Positions 26,106 through 34,464 of a stretch of 64,000 nt of DNA are shown one piece after another; the first letter of the stretch is position 1; each line of letters starts with the position of its first letter. The translations under genes and the position numbers were made by a program. The notes under the pieces are model-generated. The model searched no databases. It was not told the origin of the DNA and saw only the letters and a program-made list of their open reading frames with translations. The stretch comes from UBA3537 sp965658025 (GTDB taxonomy: Bacteria; Bacteroidota; Bacteroidia; Flavobacteriales; Flavobacteriaceae): assembly GCA_965658025.1 (NCBI GenBank), contig CBFHQL010000001.1, positions 124,001 through 188,000 on the forward strand, given 5' to 3'.

Positions 26106-26819
26106 TTAAATATAAGCAATTTCGTTTTTTTCAAGCAATAGCGCACCACGAAGGCGAAGTAAAATTTGCGCCACAGCCAAGGTGTCTTTCTCGCAATACG
26201 TTATAATACGTTCGATGTTATTTTCTTCGTAAAACACACGGTAAATTTCACTACCATCAATATCGTCTTTGGGCGAGGGGATGCCCAACACATTGGTCAT
26301 TAATTTAAGGGAAGTATAGTGTTTGTAATCGCCAAACTTCCACAATTCTAGGGTGTCCAAATGGGGCACTTCCCACGGTTTTTTTCCAAAAAGATTAAGT
26401 TTTGAAGGAAGTTTTATGTTGTGAATCAGCATCCTTCGGGCAATGTACGGGAAGTCAAATTCTTTGCCGTTATGTGCACAAAGCAAGTGTTTTGAGTGAT
26501 TGAAATGCGTTTCGAGCAATGTTTTAAATTGCTTTAAAATATCGACTTCCTTTCCAGAAAAGGTCGTGATTCTAAATGCTCTAGCATCTTCGCCAGACGC
26601 AAAATAACCCACAGAAATACAGATAATTTTTCCAAATTCGGCCCAGATTCCCGCACGAGGATAATAGTCCTCCGCACTAAATTCGTCTTTGCGTTGGTAC
26701 TCTGATTTTTGGGCCCAAAGCGCTTGTTTTTCAGGGGGTAAATCCGAAAAATTTTGAACTTCAGGAACCGTTTCAATATCTAAAAATAGAATGTGTTCAA
26801 GGTTGAGTTTGGAGTGCAT
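26106..26819 (-). CDS. PolB-like 3'-5' exonuclease (DEDDy)
   Basis: A 237-residue RNase H-fold exonuclease related to the proofreading domain of family B polymerases. Exo I is FLDIETVP (D14, E16), Exo II is LLCAHNGKEFDFPYIARR, and Exo III is ITYCEKDTLAVAQ with the Y-x3-D spacing of DEDDy enzymes. All four acidic residues and the Tyr are present, so it should be active. Substrate unknown. Its start lies inside the end of the serine hydrolase gene (23-base overlap). Confidence 0.85.
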   Translation of the reverse strand: MHSKLNLEHILFLDIETVPEVQNFSDLPPEKQALWAQKSEYQRKDEFSAEDYYPRAGIWAEFGKIICISVGYFASGEDARAFRITTFSGKEVDILKQFKTLLETHFNHSKHLLCAHNGKEFDFPYIARRMLIHNIKLPSKLNLFGKKPWEVPHLDTLELWKFGDYKHYTSLKLMTNVLGIPSPKDDIDGSEIYRVFYEENNIERIITYCEKDTLAVAQILLRLRGALLLEKNEIAYI

Positions 26820-27966
26820 GGTTTAACATTTTATAGGCCTCTTCAATATAGATTGAGATGTCATCCGAAAAGATTTGGCTAGCGGCACCTGGCGATTTTT
26901 GATGGCCAAGACGTACTATGATGATATTATCTTCTGGTTCTACAATAACATACTGTCCAAGATGACCACGCATCATAAAAAAGGATTTACCATCGCGTTT
27001 TTGCATCCAAAACCCATAGCCGTATTGTGGGCTTTCGGCAAAGCGTGGGGTAATTGATTTTGCAACGAACGCAGAATCCAACAGTTGTTTGCCGTTCCAT
27101 TTCCCATGGTCTTTGTAGAGTTTTCCAAAGCGCGCAAAATCTTTGGCATTACTGGCAATACAGCAATAGGCCTTGACCAAATCATGGTCCTCGCTATCAA
27201 CTTGCCAAAGCGCTGAGTTTTCACTACCCAAGGGTTGCCAGAAATGTTCAGTAAGGTAATCATAAAGTTTTTTGCCTGTTGCCTTTTCAATGACCATCGC
27301 CAAGAGTTGCGTGTCGCCACTGGAATATTTATACACTTGACCGGGTTCATCGACCACTTTAAGACCTAGGATAACTTTCTCCAAATCATCATCAAAATAC
27401 GCTCTTGTGGTAATCGATAATGGCGAGTAATATTTTTCATCCCAATTGGTCCCCGAAGCCATAGAGGACAAATCGCCAACGGTCATTTTTGCCGCAAGAC
27501 CTTCGCTAAATTCAGGAAAAAAATCACTTACGGGCTGATCCAAACTTTTTATATACCCCTCTTCAATGGCTTTGCCCATTAGCCCAGACACATAACTTTT
27601 GGCCATTGAAAAAGAGTTGGTTTTGGCGTCCTTATCAAAACCATCATAATAATTTTCAAACCAAACGCTGTCATTTTTTATGATAACATAGGCGATGGTG
27701 CCATAAGCATCATTGTATTTTTGAAGGCGTTCTGTTTCAGAAACACTGTTATAGTCTTTATGAATGGGCCAGGGCTGAGGGGTGCCATTCAAAATTTCAG
27801 CATTGTCAAATTCTTTATAATCCTCTAAAAACGCGGTGGTATAGCCCTTGGCATAAACGGTCCTTAGGGCTTTAAGCAGGTAGTCTGTATCGGTGATATA
27901 TAAAATAGCGACAAGACCAATAACGGTCAATAAACCCCATTTTAGCGTACGCTTTAGTATGTTCAT
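26797..27966 (-). CDS. Membrane-anchored serine hydrolase (class C beta-lactamase fold)
   Basis: A 389-residue protein of the beta-lactamase/esterase EstB group. An N-terminal membrane helix (about 10-24) probably anchors it facing the periplasm. The catalytic SxxK is SMAK (120-123), the Tyr motif is YKYSSGDTQ, and the third motif is HLGQY, in place of KTG. Such proteins are usually esterases or peptidases rather than true lactamases. It is the first gene of a three-gene minus-strand run with the exonuclease and ABC genes. The upstream TATCTTTA is a near -7 match. Confidence 0.85.
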   Translation of the reverse strand: MNILKRTLKWGLLTVIGLVAILYITDTDYLLKALRTVYAKGYTTAFLEDYKEFDNAEILNGTPQPWPIHKDYNSVSETERLQKYNDAYGTIAYVIIKNDSVWFENYYDGFDKDAKTNSFSMAKSYVSGLMGKAIEEGYIKSLDQPVSDFFPEFSEGLAAKMTVGDLSSMASGTNWDEKYYSPLSITTRAYFDDDLEKVILGLKVVDEPGQVYKYSSGDTQLLAMVIEKATGKKLYDYLTEHFWQPLGSENSALWQVDSEDHDLVKAYCCIASNAKDFARFGKLYKDHGKWNGKQLLDSAFVAKSITPRFAESPQYGYGFWMQKRDGKSFFMMRGHLGQYVIVEPEDNIIIVRLGHQKSPGAASQIFSDDISIYIEEAYKMLNHALQTQP

Positions 27967-28010
27967 GTTGTTTGTAATTTGGTCTAAAGATAATTAAAAA
28001 ATATGCTTTA

Positions 28011-28031
28011 TAAGCTTTACCCCAAAAGCTT
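28011..28031 (+). repeat. Degenerate heptad motif at the 3' end of hemB
   Basis: Three heptads TAAGCTT, TACCCCA, AAAGCTT. The first and third are identical to heptads at 29018-29038, and the middle one differs by two bases. The motif includes the hemB stop codon. Confidence 0.5.
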
Positions 28032-29006
28032 TACCACCTCTTTTGCAAAATAACTCGCCATAAGGTCTGCACCAGCACGTTTAAACGCCATGGTGGTTTC
28101 TAGTACCGCTTGGTCGTGGTCCAACCATCCTTTTTCACTTGCGGCTTTAATCATGGCATATTCGCCACTCACTTGATAGGCCGCTACTGGCACATCAAAT
28201 TCATTTTTCACCTCTCTAATGATATCCAAATAGGCCAATCCAGGTTTGACCATCACAATATCGGCGCCTTCATCAATATCCATTTCCGTTTCGCGGAGGG
28301 CTTCAAAGCGGTTGGCATAGTCCATTTGGTAGGTTGTTTTGTCTTTTGGAATGTGGTCTTGTTCTGCTGGTGCAGAATCCAATGCATCCCTAAAAGGGCC
28401 ATAAAATGAGGAGGCATATTTGGCGCTATAACTCATAATGCCAGTGTCTATAAATCCATCGTCTTCCAGCGCTTCTCTTATGCTTAAAATGCGGCCATCC
28501 ATCATATCGCTAGGCGCAACAAAATCGGCCCCAGCTTCGGCATGAGACAAACTCATTTGTGCTAAAACATCAACGGTAGGGTCGTTAACGATTTTACCGT
28601 TTTCGATAATGCCATCATGCCCATATATGGAATAGGGGTCCAAGGCCACGTCGGTCATGATCAACATTTCTGGACAGGTGTTTTTGATGGTTTTAATGGC
28701 GCGTTGCATCAGTCCATTCGGGTTTAAGGCCTCGGTTCCACGGTTGTCCTTTAGTTTATCCTCAACTTTGACAAACAACAAAACGGCTTTAAGTCCCAAA
28801 GACCACAAAAGTTTTACCTCCGCTTGCAGCGTATCCAAACTAAAGCGGTAGTAATTGGGCATCGATGGAATTTCGTCTTTAATGCCTTTACCTTCAACAA
28901 CAAAAAGAGGGACTAAAAAGTCATTTGGCGTAATGCTGTTTTCACGCACTAAACTTCGAATGGATGCGTTGGCACGTAAACGTCTGTTTCTTCTTAATGG
29001 ATACAT
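28017..29006 (-). CDS. hemB: Delta-aminolevulinic acid dehydratase (porphobilinogen synthase)
   Basis: Condenses two 5-aminolevulinate molecules to porphobilinogen in heme synthesis; 329 residues. The active-site lysines are in SYSAKYASSFYGPFRDA and MVKPGLAYLD. The metal-site segment reads TDVALDPYSIYGHDG, with Asp/Ala in place of the Cys residues of zinc enzymes, so this is the magnesium-type enzyme. It is the last gene of the minus-strand heme operon, separated from hemF by an inserted four-helix-bundle gene. Its last codons and stop fall in a heptad repeat motif. Confidence 0.97.
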   Translation of the reverse strand: MYPLRRNRRLRANASIRSLVRENSITPNDFLVPLFVVEGKGIKDEIPSMPNYYRFSLDTLQAEVKLLWSLGLKAVLLFVKVEDKLKDNRGTEALNPNGLMQRAIKTIKNTCPEMLIMTDVALDPYSIYGHDGIIENGKIVNDPTVDVLAQMSLSHAEAGADFVAPSDMMDGRILSIREALEDDGFIDTGIMSYSAKYASSFYGPFRDALDSAPAEQDHIPKDKTTYQMDYANRFEALRETEMDIDEGADIVMVKPGLAYLDIIREVKNEFDVPVAAYQVSGEYAMIKAASEKGWLDHDQAVLETTMAFKRAGADLMASYFAKEVVKLLG

Positions 29007-29010
29007 AATA

Positions 29011-29045
29011 TTAGTTTTAAGCTTTAAGCCAAAAGCTTAAAGTGA
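29011..29045 (+). repeat. Heptad repeat on the 3' side of the four-helix-bundle gene
   Basis: On the plus strand the heptads TAAGCTT, TAAGCCA, AAAGCTT, AAAGTGA (29018-29045) follow WAAGYTW. A preceding TTAGTTT (29011-29017) fits with one change. The orientation is opposite to the array at 29397-29500, and the block includes the stop codon of the enclosed gene. Confidence 0.7.
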
Positions 29046-29396
29046 TTTTTTAATGGTTTTGATTAATGAAAATAACATTTTTTTAATTTCATCTATTTTT
29101 TTCAAAAGTGTTTTAGAGTCTTTTGTAGAGATAAATTTTAATTCACTGGACACCAAAATCAAGTACTCTAACTCATGAGCAGAACCTGATGAAATATAGA
29201 GGAATCTTATTAATTCTTTCTGAGTTTCTCTACCACAACCTTCTACAATATTGGTGGGTACAGACAAGCTTGCACGATTAATTTGTGAAACAAGATTGAA
29301 TTGCTCAGACTTTGGGAAAGTTGAAGTGATCTGATATATATCAAGCACAAGTTCATGAGCCCTTTGCCATACTTTGTAATTTTTATAATCGACCAT
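29037..29396 (-). CDS. Four-helix-bundle protein (S23 / 23S rRNA intervening-sequence family)
   Basis: A 119-residue all-helical protein. It opens YKNYKVWQRAHELVLDIYQI, then FPKSEQFNLVSQINRASLSV and NIVEGCGRETQKELIRFLYI, which are the signatures of the S23/four-helix-bundle family. Family members occur inside 23S rRNA intervening sequences, beside diversity-generating retroelements (Avd), and as isolated genes in Bacteroidota; the molecular role of isolated ones is unknown. It sits between hemF and hemB, same strand, bracketed by 7-bp repeats in inverted orientation. It looks like an insertion into the operon (inference). Confidence 0.93.
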   Translation of the reverse strand: MVDYKNYKVWQRAHELVLDIYQITSTFPKSEQFNLVSQINRASLSVPTNIVEGCGRETQKELIRFLYISSGSAHELEYLILVSSELKFISTKDSKTLLKKIDEIKKMLFSLIKTIKKSL

Positions 29397-29500
29397 AACT
29401 TTAAACTTTTAGCTTTAAACTTATAACTTTAAACTTTTAACTTATAGCTTTAGACTTATAACTTTTAACTTATAGCTTTAAGCTTTTAACTTTAAACTGA
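29397..29500 (-). repeat. Tandem degenerate heptad array between hemF and the four-helix-bundle gene
   Basis: About 14 consecutive 7-bp units plus a 6-base partial unit. On the plus strand the consensus is WARCTTW (for example AAACTTT, TAGCTTT, TAACTTA, TAACTTT); read with the genes it is WAAGYTW. The phase holds without indels from the four-helix-bundle start codon to just past the hemF stop at 29492-29494. No frame in the tract looks coding. Confidence 0.9.
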
Positions 29501-30406
29501 ATCAACCCATTCAACAGGGCTTTTTAAGACTTCAATTAATTTTTCTTCTTCACTTCCTTCTTCAGGGTGATGATCATACACCCACTGCACATGTGCGGGA
29601 AGACTCATCAAAATACTTTCAATTCTACCGTTTGTTTTTAGTCCAAACAAGGTGCCTTTGTCATGCACCAAATTAAATTCTACATAACGCCCTCGTCTGA
29701 TTTCTTGCCAATCGCGTTGGGCATCCGTATACGTTAGGGTTTTTCTTTTTTCGACAATAGGGGTATAAGCTTCCAAGAAACTATCGCCAACTTCTGTTAC
29801 AAAAGCGTACCATTGTTCCATATCCATAGTGTCTTTGGCTTTACAATAATCAAAAAACAAACCACCAATGCCTCGACCTTCATTTCTGTGGCTGTTGTAG
29901 AAATATTCGTCACAACGTTTTTTGTAGTCTTTATAAAAGCTTTTGTCGTGCTTATCACAAGCGGATTTACAGACGCTGTGGAAATGCTTAGCATCTTCTT
30001 CAAACAAATAATATGGGGTTAAATCTTGACCACCGCCAAACCACTGATCTACAATAGTTCCTTCTTTATCATACATTTCAAAATAGCGCCAATTGGCATG
30101 CACGGTGGGTACCATAGGGCTTTTTGGGTGAATCACTAAACTCAAACCACAAGCATAAAAATCGACCTCACCAACATTAAAATAGCTTTGCATGGCTGGG
30201 GGGAGTGAGCCATGGACTTTAGAAATATTGACACCACCTTTTTCAAAAACAGTTCCGTTTTGAATCACTCGTGTACGGCCTCCGCCGCCTTCTTTTCGTT
30301 GCCAAAGGTCTTCTTTAAATTTTGCCTTACCATCAATCTCTTCGAGCTTAGACGTGATTTGGTCTTGCAAATGTTCAATGTAATTATAAAATTGATTTTT
30401 CATCAT
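29492..30406 (-). CDS. hemF: Oxygen-dependent coproporphyrinogen III oxidase
   Basis: Decarboxylates coproporphyrinogen III to protoporphyrinogen IX using oxygen; 304 residues. Family signatures include FEKGGVNISKVHG, HANWRYFEMYDKE, WFGGGQDLTPYYLFEEDA and RRGRYVEFNLVHDKGTLFGL. The presence of HemF fits an aerobic organism. It follows hemE with a 16-base gap. Its stop codon lies inside the heptad array, which separates it from the downstream genes. Confidence 0.97.
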   Translation of the reverse strand: MMKNQFYNYIEHLQDQITSKLEEIDGKAKFKEDLWQRKEGGGGRTRVIQNGTVFEKGGVNISKVHGSLPPAMQSYFNVGEVDFYACGLSLVIHPKSPMVPTVHANWRYFEMYDKEGTIVDQWFGGGQDLTPYYLFEEDAKHFHSVCKSACDKHDKSFYKDYKKRCDEYFYNSHRNEGRGIGGLFFDYCKAKDTMDMEQWYAFVTEVGDSFLEAYTPIVEKRKTLTYTDAQRDWQEIRRGRYVEFNLVHDKGTLFGLKTNGRIESILMSLPAHVQWVYDHHPEEGSEEEKLIEVLKSPVEWVDSV

Positions 30407-30422
30407 AGGTAGATTTTTGGGT

Positions 30423-31448
30423 TTATGAATTATAGGATTTTACGGCATCAATAAATGCTTTGGCATGATCCACAGGAATATTGGGTAATATACCGTGGCC
30501 AAGATTTACGATGTATTTATCTTTACCAAAAGCATCAATCATTTGATGCACCATTGTTTTGATTTTATCAGGAGGGGAAAGCAGTCTTGAAGGGTCAAAA
30601 TTCCCTTGTAGTGTGATGTTTCCTCCGGTCAAATAGCGTGCATTTCGAGCTGAACATGTCCAATCTACGCCTAAAGCAGAGGCATTGGATTTTGCCATTT
30701 CCCCCAATGCAAACCAACACCCTTTTCCAAAGGCAATCACAGGGGCATCGTCTTTTAGGGCTTCAATAATTTGATTGATGTATGGCCAAGAAAATTCTTG
30801 ATAATCTGTGGGGGAAAGCATACCACCCCAAGAGTCAAAAACTTGAACTGCATTGACACCTGCCTTTACTTTTTCTTTTAGATAAGCAATGGTTGTATCT
30901 GTAATTTTTTGCAATAGCTTATGGGCAGCAACAGGATTTGAAAAACAAAAGGCCTTTGCTTTATCAAAATTTTTGCTCCCTTGACCTTGTACACAATAAC
31001 ACAAAATCGTCCAAGGTGATCCAGCAAAACCAATCAGTGGAATTTCATCATTGAGCAATTCTTTGGTGGCCTTTATGGCTTTGTACACATAATCCAATTC
31101 GGTTTTTACGTCTGGCACAACCACCTTGTCCACATCGTTTTGGGTGCGGATAGGATTAGGGAGGTATGGGCCAAAATTTGGCTTCATTTGAACCTCAATA
31201 TTCATCGCTTGTGGAATGACGAGGATGTCACAAAATAAAATCGCTGCATCCATTCCAAAACGTCGGATGGGCTGAACGGTAATTTCACTGGCGAGCTCTG
31301 GAGTTCGGCAACGGGTAAAAAAATCATATTTTTCTCTAATGGCCATAAATTCAGGCAAGTAGCGCCCAGCTTGGCGCATCATCCAAACAGGAGGACGTTG
31401 TACGGTTTCACCCTTTAATGCACGTAAAAATAAATCGTTTTTAATCAT
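30423..31448 (-). CDS. hemE: Uroporphyrinogen decarboxylase
   Basis: Converts uroporphyrinogen III to coproporphyrinogen III; 341 residues. The N-terminal signature RPPVWMMRQAGRYLPEF (about 18-34) binds substrate carboxylates. VQVFDSWGGMLSP and NLGHGILPNIPVDH are further family blocks. Its start overlaps the hemCD stop by 4 bases, so the two are probably coupled in translation. Confidence 0.98.
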   Translation of the reverse strand: MIKNDLFLRALKGETVQRPPVWMMRQAGRYLPEFMAIREKYDFFTRCRTPELASEITVQPIRRFGMDAAILFCDILVIPQAMNIEVQMKPNFGPYLPNPIRTQNDVDKVVVPDVKTELDYVYKAIKATKELLNDEIPLIGFAGSPWTILCYCVQGQGSKNFDKAKAFCFSNPVAAHKLLQKITDTTIAYLKEKVKAGVNAVQVFDSWGGMLSPTDYQEFSWPYINQIIEALKDDAPVIAFGKGCWFALGEMAKSNASALGVDWTCSARNARYLTGGNITLQGNFDPSRLLSPPDKIKTMVHQMIDAFGKDKYIVNLGHGILPNIPVDHAKAFIDAVKSYNS

Positions 31449-33040
31449 TGTTTTTTGTCTTTAGCAATGTAGTGTTCATTCACCAATTCAATAACGCTTT
31501 CTATGGTTGGGATTTTTGCAATGCGTACATCCTTAAAGTGTTTTGTAGCTTCTTTGGCTGTGGTTTCGCCAATGCAATAAGCCACACAATTTGGGGTGTT
31601 GTTTTTCAAAAAACTCTGCACAGTCGACGGGCTATAGAACATTACGCCTTCAACCGATTCGGGGAGTTTTGGCGCTTCGAGTTTTGTGCTGTAGGCCGCA
31701 ATTTCATGTACTGTGATATTGTTTTTTGTTAAAATTGTTGGGAGGTCGTCCATTCTGATAGCACTACAGAAATAGGAAACTTCCGTTCCGTCTAAGAACT
31801 CCACCAGATGCTCAGCAAGTAGTTTTGCATTTTTAGCGCTATGCTTAACAGGGCCAATTTTTTGCTCAATCAATTTTTTAGTACGCCGTCCTACACAATA
31901 GATAGTTTTAAAGTTTAGATCTTCAGCAGCACAATTATTCAAAAGCGCTTCAACGCCATTTTTACTCGTGATGATGACGTTTTCATGCGGTCTTTTCAGC
32001 AACGAAGTTTTAATCCTGTTGGGCGTGGTTTTTATAAAATCTGAACTTTCAACCTTAACGGTATCAGCAAACAAATCTTTTTGCCCTGCGCTTAATGTTT
32101 TTGAAGAAAAGACATTGGTTTTTTGTGGTTTTAAGCTGTTTTTACTCACCAAGTTTTTTCCACCTCGGTCAACAATAAATTCCACACATTCATCTACTAG
32201 CGATGTGTGTTTCCCTAATGGCGCACTGCGTTTTGCTTCTACTTTTTTTGTGCCGTCTTCACTCAAAACGATGCCATGAAAATGAACTTCTTCATCTTTT
32301 ATAAAAGCCAAAGCACCAATGGGTGCGCTACAACCGCCTTCTAATTTATTTAGGAAAGTACGCTCTATATGGGTGCAAATTTCAGTTTCTTTATGATTTA
32401 ATGCGGAACAAATTTCCAAAGTTTCTTGCTCTGATTCTAAACAGGCGATCATAATGGCACCTTGTGCTGGTGCGGGCACCATCCATTCAAGATTTACAGC
32501 ATTCTGTGGCGTGAGGCCAATCCGTCCAAGACCAGCAGCAGCAAAAATGGCACCGTTCCAGTTTTTGTTGTTTTCAAGCTTTTGTAGTCTTGTGTTTACA
32601 TTGCCTCTTAGGCCAACAATGGTGTGTGTTGGGTAGCGGTTGAGCCATTGCGCTTTTCGTCTCAAGCTGCCAGTAGCAACAACGGCTTCTTTTTGCGCTA
32701 AAAATTCTTCATTATTTTTAAATACGAGGGTGTCTCTTACATTTCCACGTTTGAGAACAGCCGCTTGAACAATCCCTTTTGGGAGTATTGTGGGCACATC
32801 TTTGAGGGAGTGCACGGCAATATCAATCTCCTCATTAAGCAAGGCAATGTCCAATGTTCGTGTGAAAACACCGGTAATACCAAGCTCGTATATGGGTTGA
32901 TTTAATACTAAATCTCCTGTCGATTTTACAGAGACAATTTCTGTTTTATGACCCAAGTGCTCAAGTTGTTCTTGAACAGATTTTGCTTGCCAAAGCGCAA
33001 GTTGGCTATCACGAGTTCCAATGCGAATAGTTTTTGGCAT
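31445..33040 (-). CDS. hemC: Hydroxymethylbilane synthase fused to uroporphyrinogen-III synthase
   Basis: A 531-residue two-domain protein. Residues about 1-305 are HemC, with RIGTRDSQLALWQA, AVHSLKDVP, TGSLRRKAQWL and the dipyrromethane-cofactor cysteine C237 in LEGGCSAPIG. Residues about 310-531 are HemD-like, with VIITSKNGVEALL, CVGRRTKKLIE and a terminal Rossmann half (MFYSPSTVQSFL, CIGETTAKEA). One chain thus makes and closes the linear tetrapyrrole, which may channel the unstable hydroxymethylbilane. It lies 2 bases after hemA and overlaps hemE by 4. Confidence 0.95.
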   Translation of the reverse strand: MPKTIRIGTRDSQLALWQAKSVQEQLEHLGHKTEIVSVKSTGDLVLNQPIYELGITGVFTRTLDIALLNEEIDIAVHSLKDVPTILPKGIVQAAVLKRGNVRDTLVFKNNEEFLAQKEAVVATGSLRRKAQWLNRYPTHTIVGLRGNVNTRLQKLENNKNWNGAIFAAAGLGRIGLTPQNAVNLEWMVPAPAQGAIMIACLESEQETLEICSALNHKETEICTHIERTFLNKLEGGCSAPIGALAFIKDEEVHFHGIVLSEDGTKKVEAKRSAPLGKHTSLVDECVEFIVDRGGKNLVSKNSLKPQKTNVFSSKTLSAGQKDLFADTVKVESSDFIKTTPNRIKTSLLKRPHENVIITSKNGVEALLNNCAAEDLNFKTIYCVGRRTKKLIEQKIGPVKHSAKNAKLLAEHLVEFLDGTEVSYFCSAIRMDDLPTILTKNNITVHEIAAYSTKLEAPKLPESVEGVMFYSPSTVQSFLKNNTPNCVAYCIGETTAKEATKHFKDVRIAKIPTIESVIELVNEHYIAKDKKQ

Positions 33041-33042
33041 AG

Positions 33043-34290
33043 TTATGAGTCGAGTTGAAATATTTTTTGAATTAATTCTAAGCTGTTGTTGCTCGAATTG
33101 GCCTCTTGTTTGAGGTGATGTGCAAAATGATTAGTGATTTTTTGGACAATCTGTGCACTGATCAAGTCTGCTTGTCTTTTGTTGAAATTGTCTAGTTTTT
33201 TACGTTGCGTGTCAATTTCTGCTTCTGCAAATACATTGAGTTTTTCTTTCAACGCTTTGATGGTGGGTGCAAATTTTCGGTAGTCCAACCACGCTAGAAA
33301 ATCATTTTTAATCTCGTCAATTATGGCCTCAGCAACAGGGATAAATTCTTTTCTTTTATTTAAATTTTCGTCGGTAATGTCTGACAGCTCATCCAAATGT
33401 GTTAGGGTGATGTTTTTTAATTCTTTGACGTTTTCATCCACATTTTTCGGAATAGACAAATCCAAAATAAGAAGAGGTTTTTTGTTTTGAATGACTTGTT
33501 TGTCAATGGTGGGATGTTGCGCACCTGTAGCTACAATGAGGATGTCTGTATTTTTTATTTCTTCGTGAAGTTGGGTATAATCTTTCACAAGAACTTTAAA
33601 TTTTCCAGCAATTTTTTCGGCACGATCTCTTGTTCTATTGATCAAAGTAATGTGCTCATTTTTGGTATGTTTGATGAGGTTTTCGCAAGTATTTCGCCCT
33701 ATTTTACCTGTTCCAAAAAGAAGAATATTTTTGGAACTAACGTCTTTGACAGATTTTAAAATATACTGTACTGAGGCAAAGGATACCGACGTCGCTCCAG
33801 TCGAGAGTTTTGTTTCTGTCTTGATGCGCTTACTGGCCTGAATAACAGAATTGATAAGCCGTTCAAGATAGGCGTCAAGAAGATTGTATTTTTTTGAAAC
33901 TCTTGCGCTCGATTTTAGTTGGCTAATGATTTCGAAGTCACCGAGAATTTGACTGTCTAGTCCAGCACCTACACGAAACATATGTTCAATGGCATCATCA
34001 TCTTTTAGTGTGTAAGACACCGGATTGAAAGTGTCAATTGTTCCAACAGTATTGTTACACAAAAGTTCGACAAGTTGGGAGGGGTGGTGTACAAAGCCAT
34101 AAATTTCAGTTCTGTTGCAGGTAGAGGTCGCCACAATGCTTTGGATTCCCAAATCTTTTGCTTGATTGAGTAAGCTCGCTTTCTTGGTTGGGCTTAAGCT
34201 AAAGTCTCCACGCAATTTTGCATCTGCCTTTTTATGGCTTATGCCAATAACATAAAAAGAAGTTGTTTGTGTGCTGTTAAGCTGTTTCAT
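33043..34290 (-). CDS. hemA: Glutamyl-tRNA reductase
   Basis: First committed step of C5-pathway heme synthesis, reducing Glu-tRNA to glutamate-1-semialdehyde; 415 residues. The catalytic cysteine is C58 in TSTCNRTEIYG. GAGLDSQILGDFEI and the NADPH-binding ILLFGTGKIGRNTCENL follow, then a C-terminal dimerisation helix region. It is the first gene of the minus-strand heme operon and diverges from the araC gene. The partner hemL is not in this window. Confidence 0.97.
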   Translation of the reverse strand: MKQLNSTQTTSFYVIGISHKKADAKLRGDFSLSPTKKASLLNQAKDLGIQSIVATSTCNRTEIYGFVHHPSQLVELLCNNTVGTIDTFNPVSYTLKDDDAIEHMFRVGAGLDSQILGDFEIISQLKSSARVSKKYNLLDAYLERLINSVIQASKRIKTETKLSTGATSVSFASVQYILKSVKDVSSKNILLFGTGKIGRNTCENLIKHTKNEHITLINRTRDRAEKIAGKFKVLVKDYTQLHEEIKNTDILIVATGAQHPTIDKQVIQNKKPLLILDLSIPKNVDENVKELKNITLTHLDELSDITDENLNKRKEFIPVAEAIIDEIKNDFLAWLDYRKFAPTIKALKEKLNVFAEAEIDTQRKKLDNFNKRQADLISAQIVQKITNHFAHHLKQEANSSNNSLELIQKIFQLDS

Positions 34291-34318
34291 TTATTTGGGC
34301 AATGATTGCGTTTGTGCG

Positions 34319-34326
34319 CAAAAATA
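34319..34326 (-). promoter_or_regulatory. -7 element of the heme operon promoter (hemA)
   Basis: TATTTTTG on the minus strand, 28 bases before the hemA ATG. No good -33 TTTG lies at the right distance, so an activator may be needed (inference). Confidence 0.45.
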
Positions 34327-34400
34327 GTGTCTATAGCAAATAAAAAATAACGCTACAGGAACTTTATTTGTCGTTTAGGGTTTAGTCTGTAATAATTCCT

Positions 34401-34408
34401 TATTTTTG
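34401..34408 (+). promoter_or_regulatory. -7 element of the araC-family gene
   Basis: TATTTTTG on the plus strand, 56 bases before the ATG at 34465. The -33 position (TTTAG near 34381) matches weakly. Confidence 0.4.
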
Positions 34409-34464
34409 CAATTCAATTTAAAATAACAGGTTTAAATTGATAAATAACACAAATTTTATTTATA

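Noticed and set aside
26797..27966. Class C beta-lactamase conferring resistance
   Set aside because: It has SxxK but no KTG motif (HxG instead) and an N-terminal anchor, which fits the esterase/peptidase branch of the fold.
29037..29396. Diversity-generating retroelement (the S23 gene resembling Avd)
   Set aside because: No reverse transcriptase, template repeat or variable repeat is nearby; the neighbours are heme genes.
29397..29500. CRISPR array
   Set aside because: The units are 7 bp, directly abutting and degenerate, with no spacers and no cas genes.
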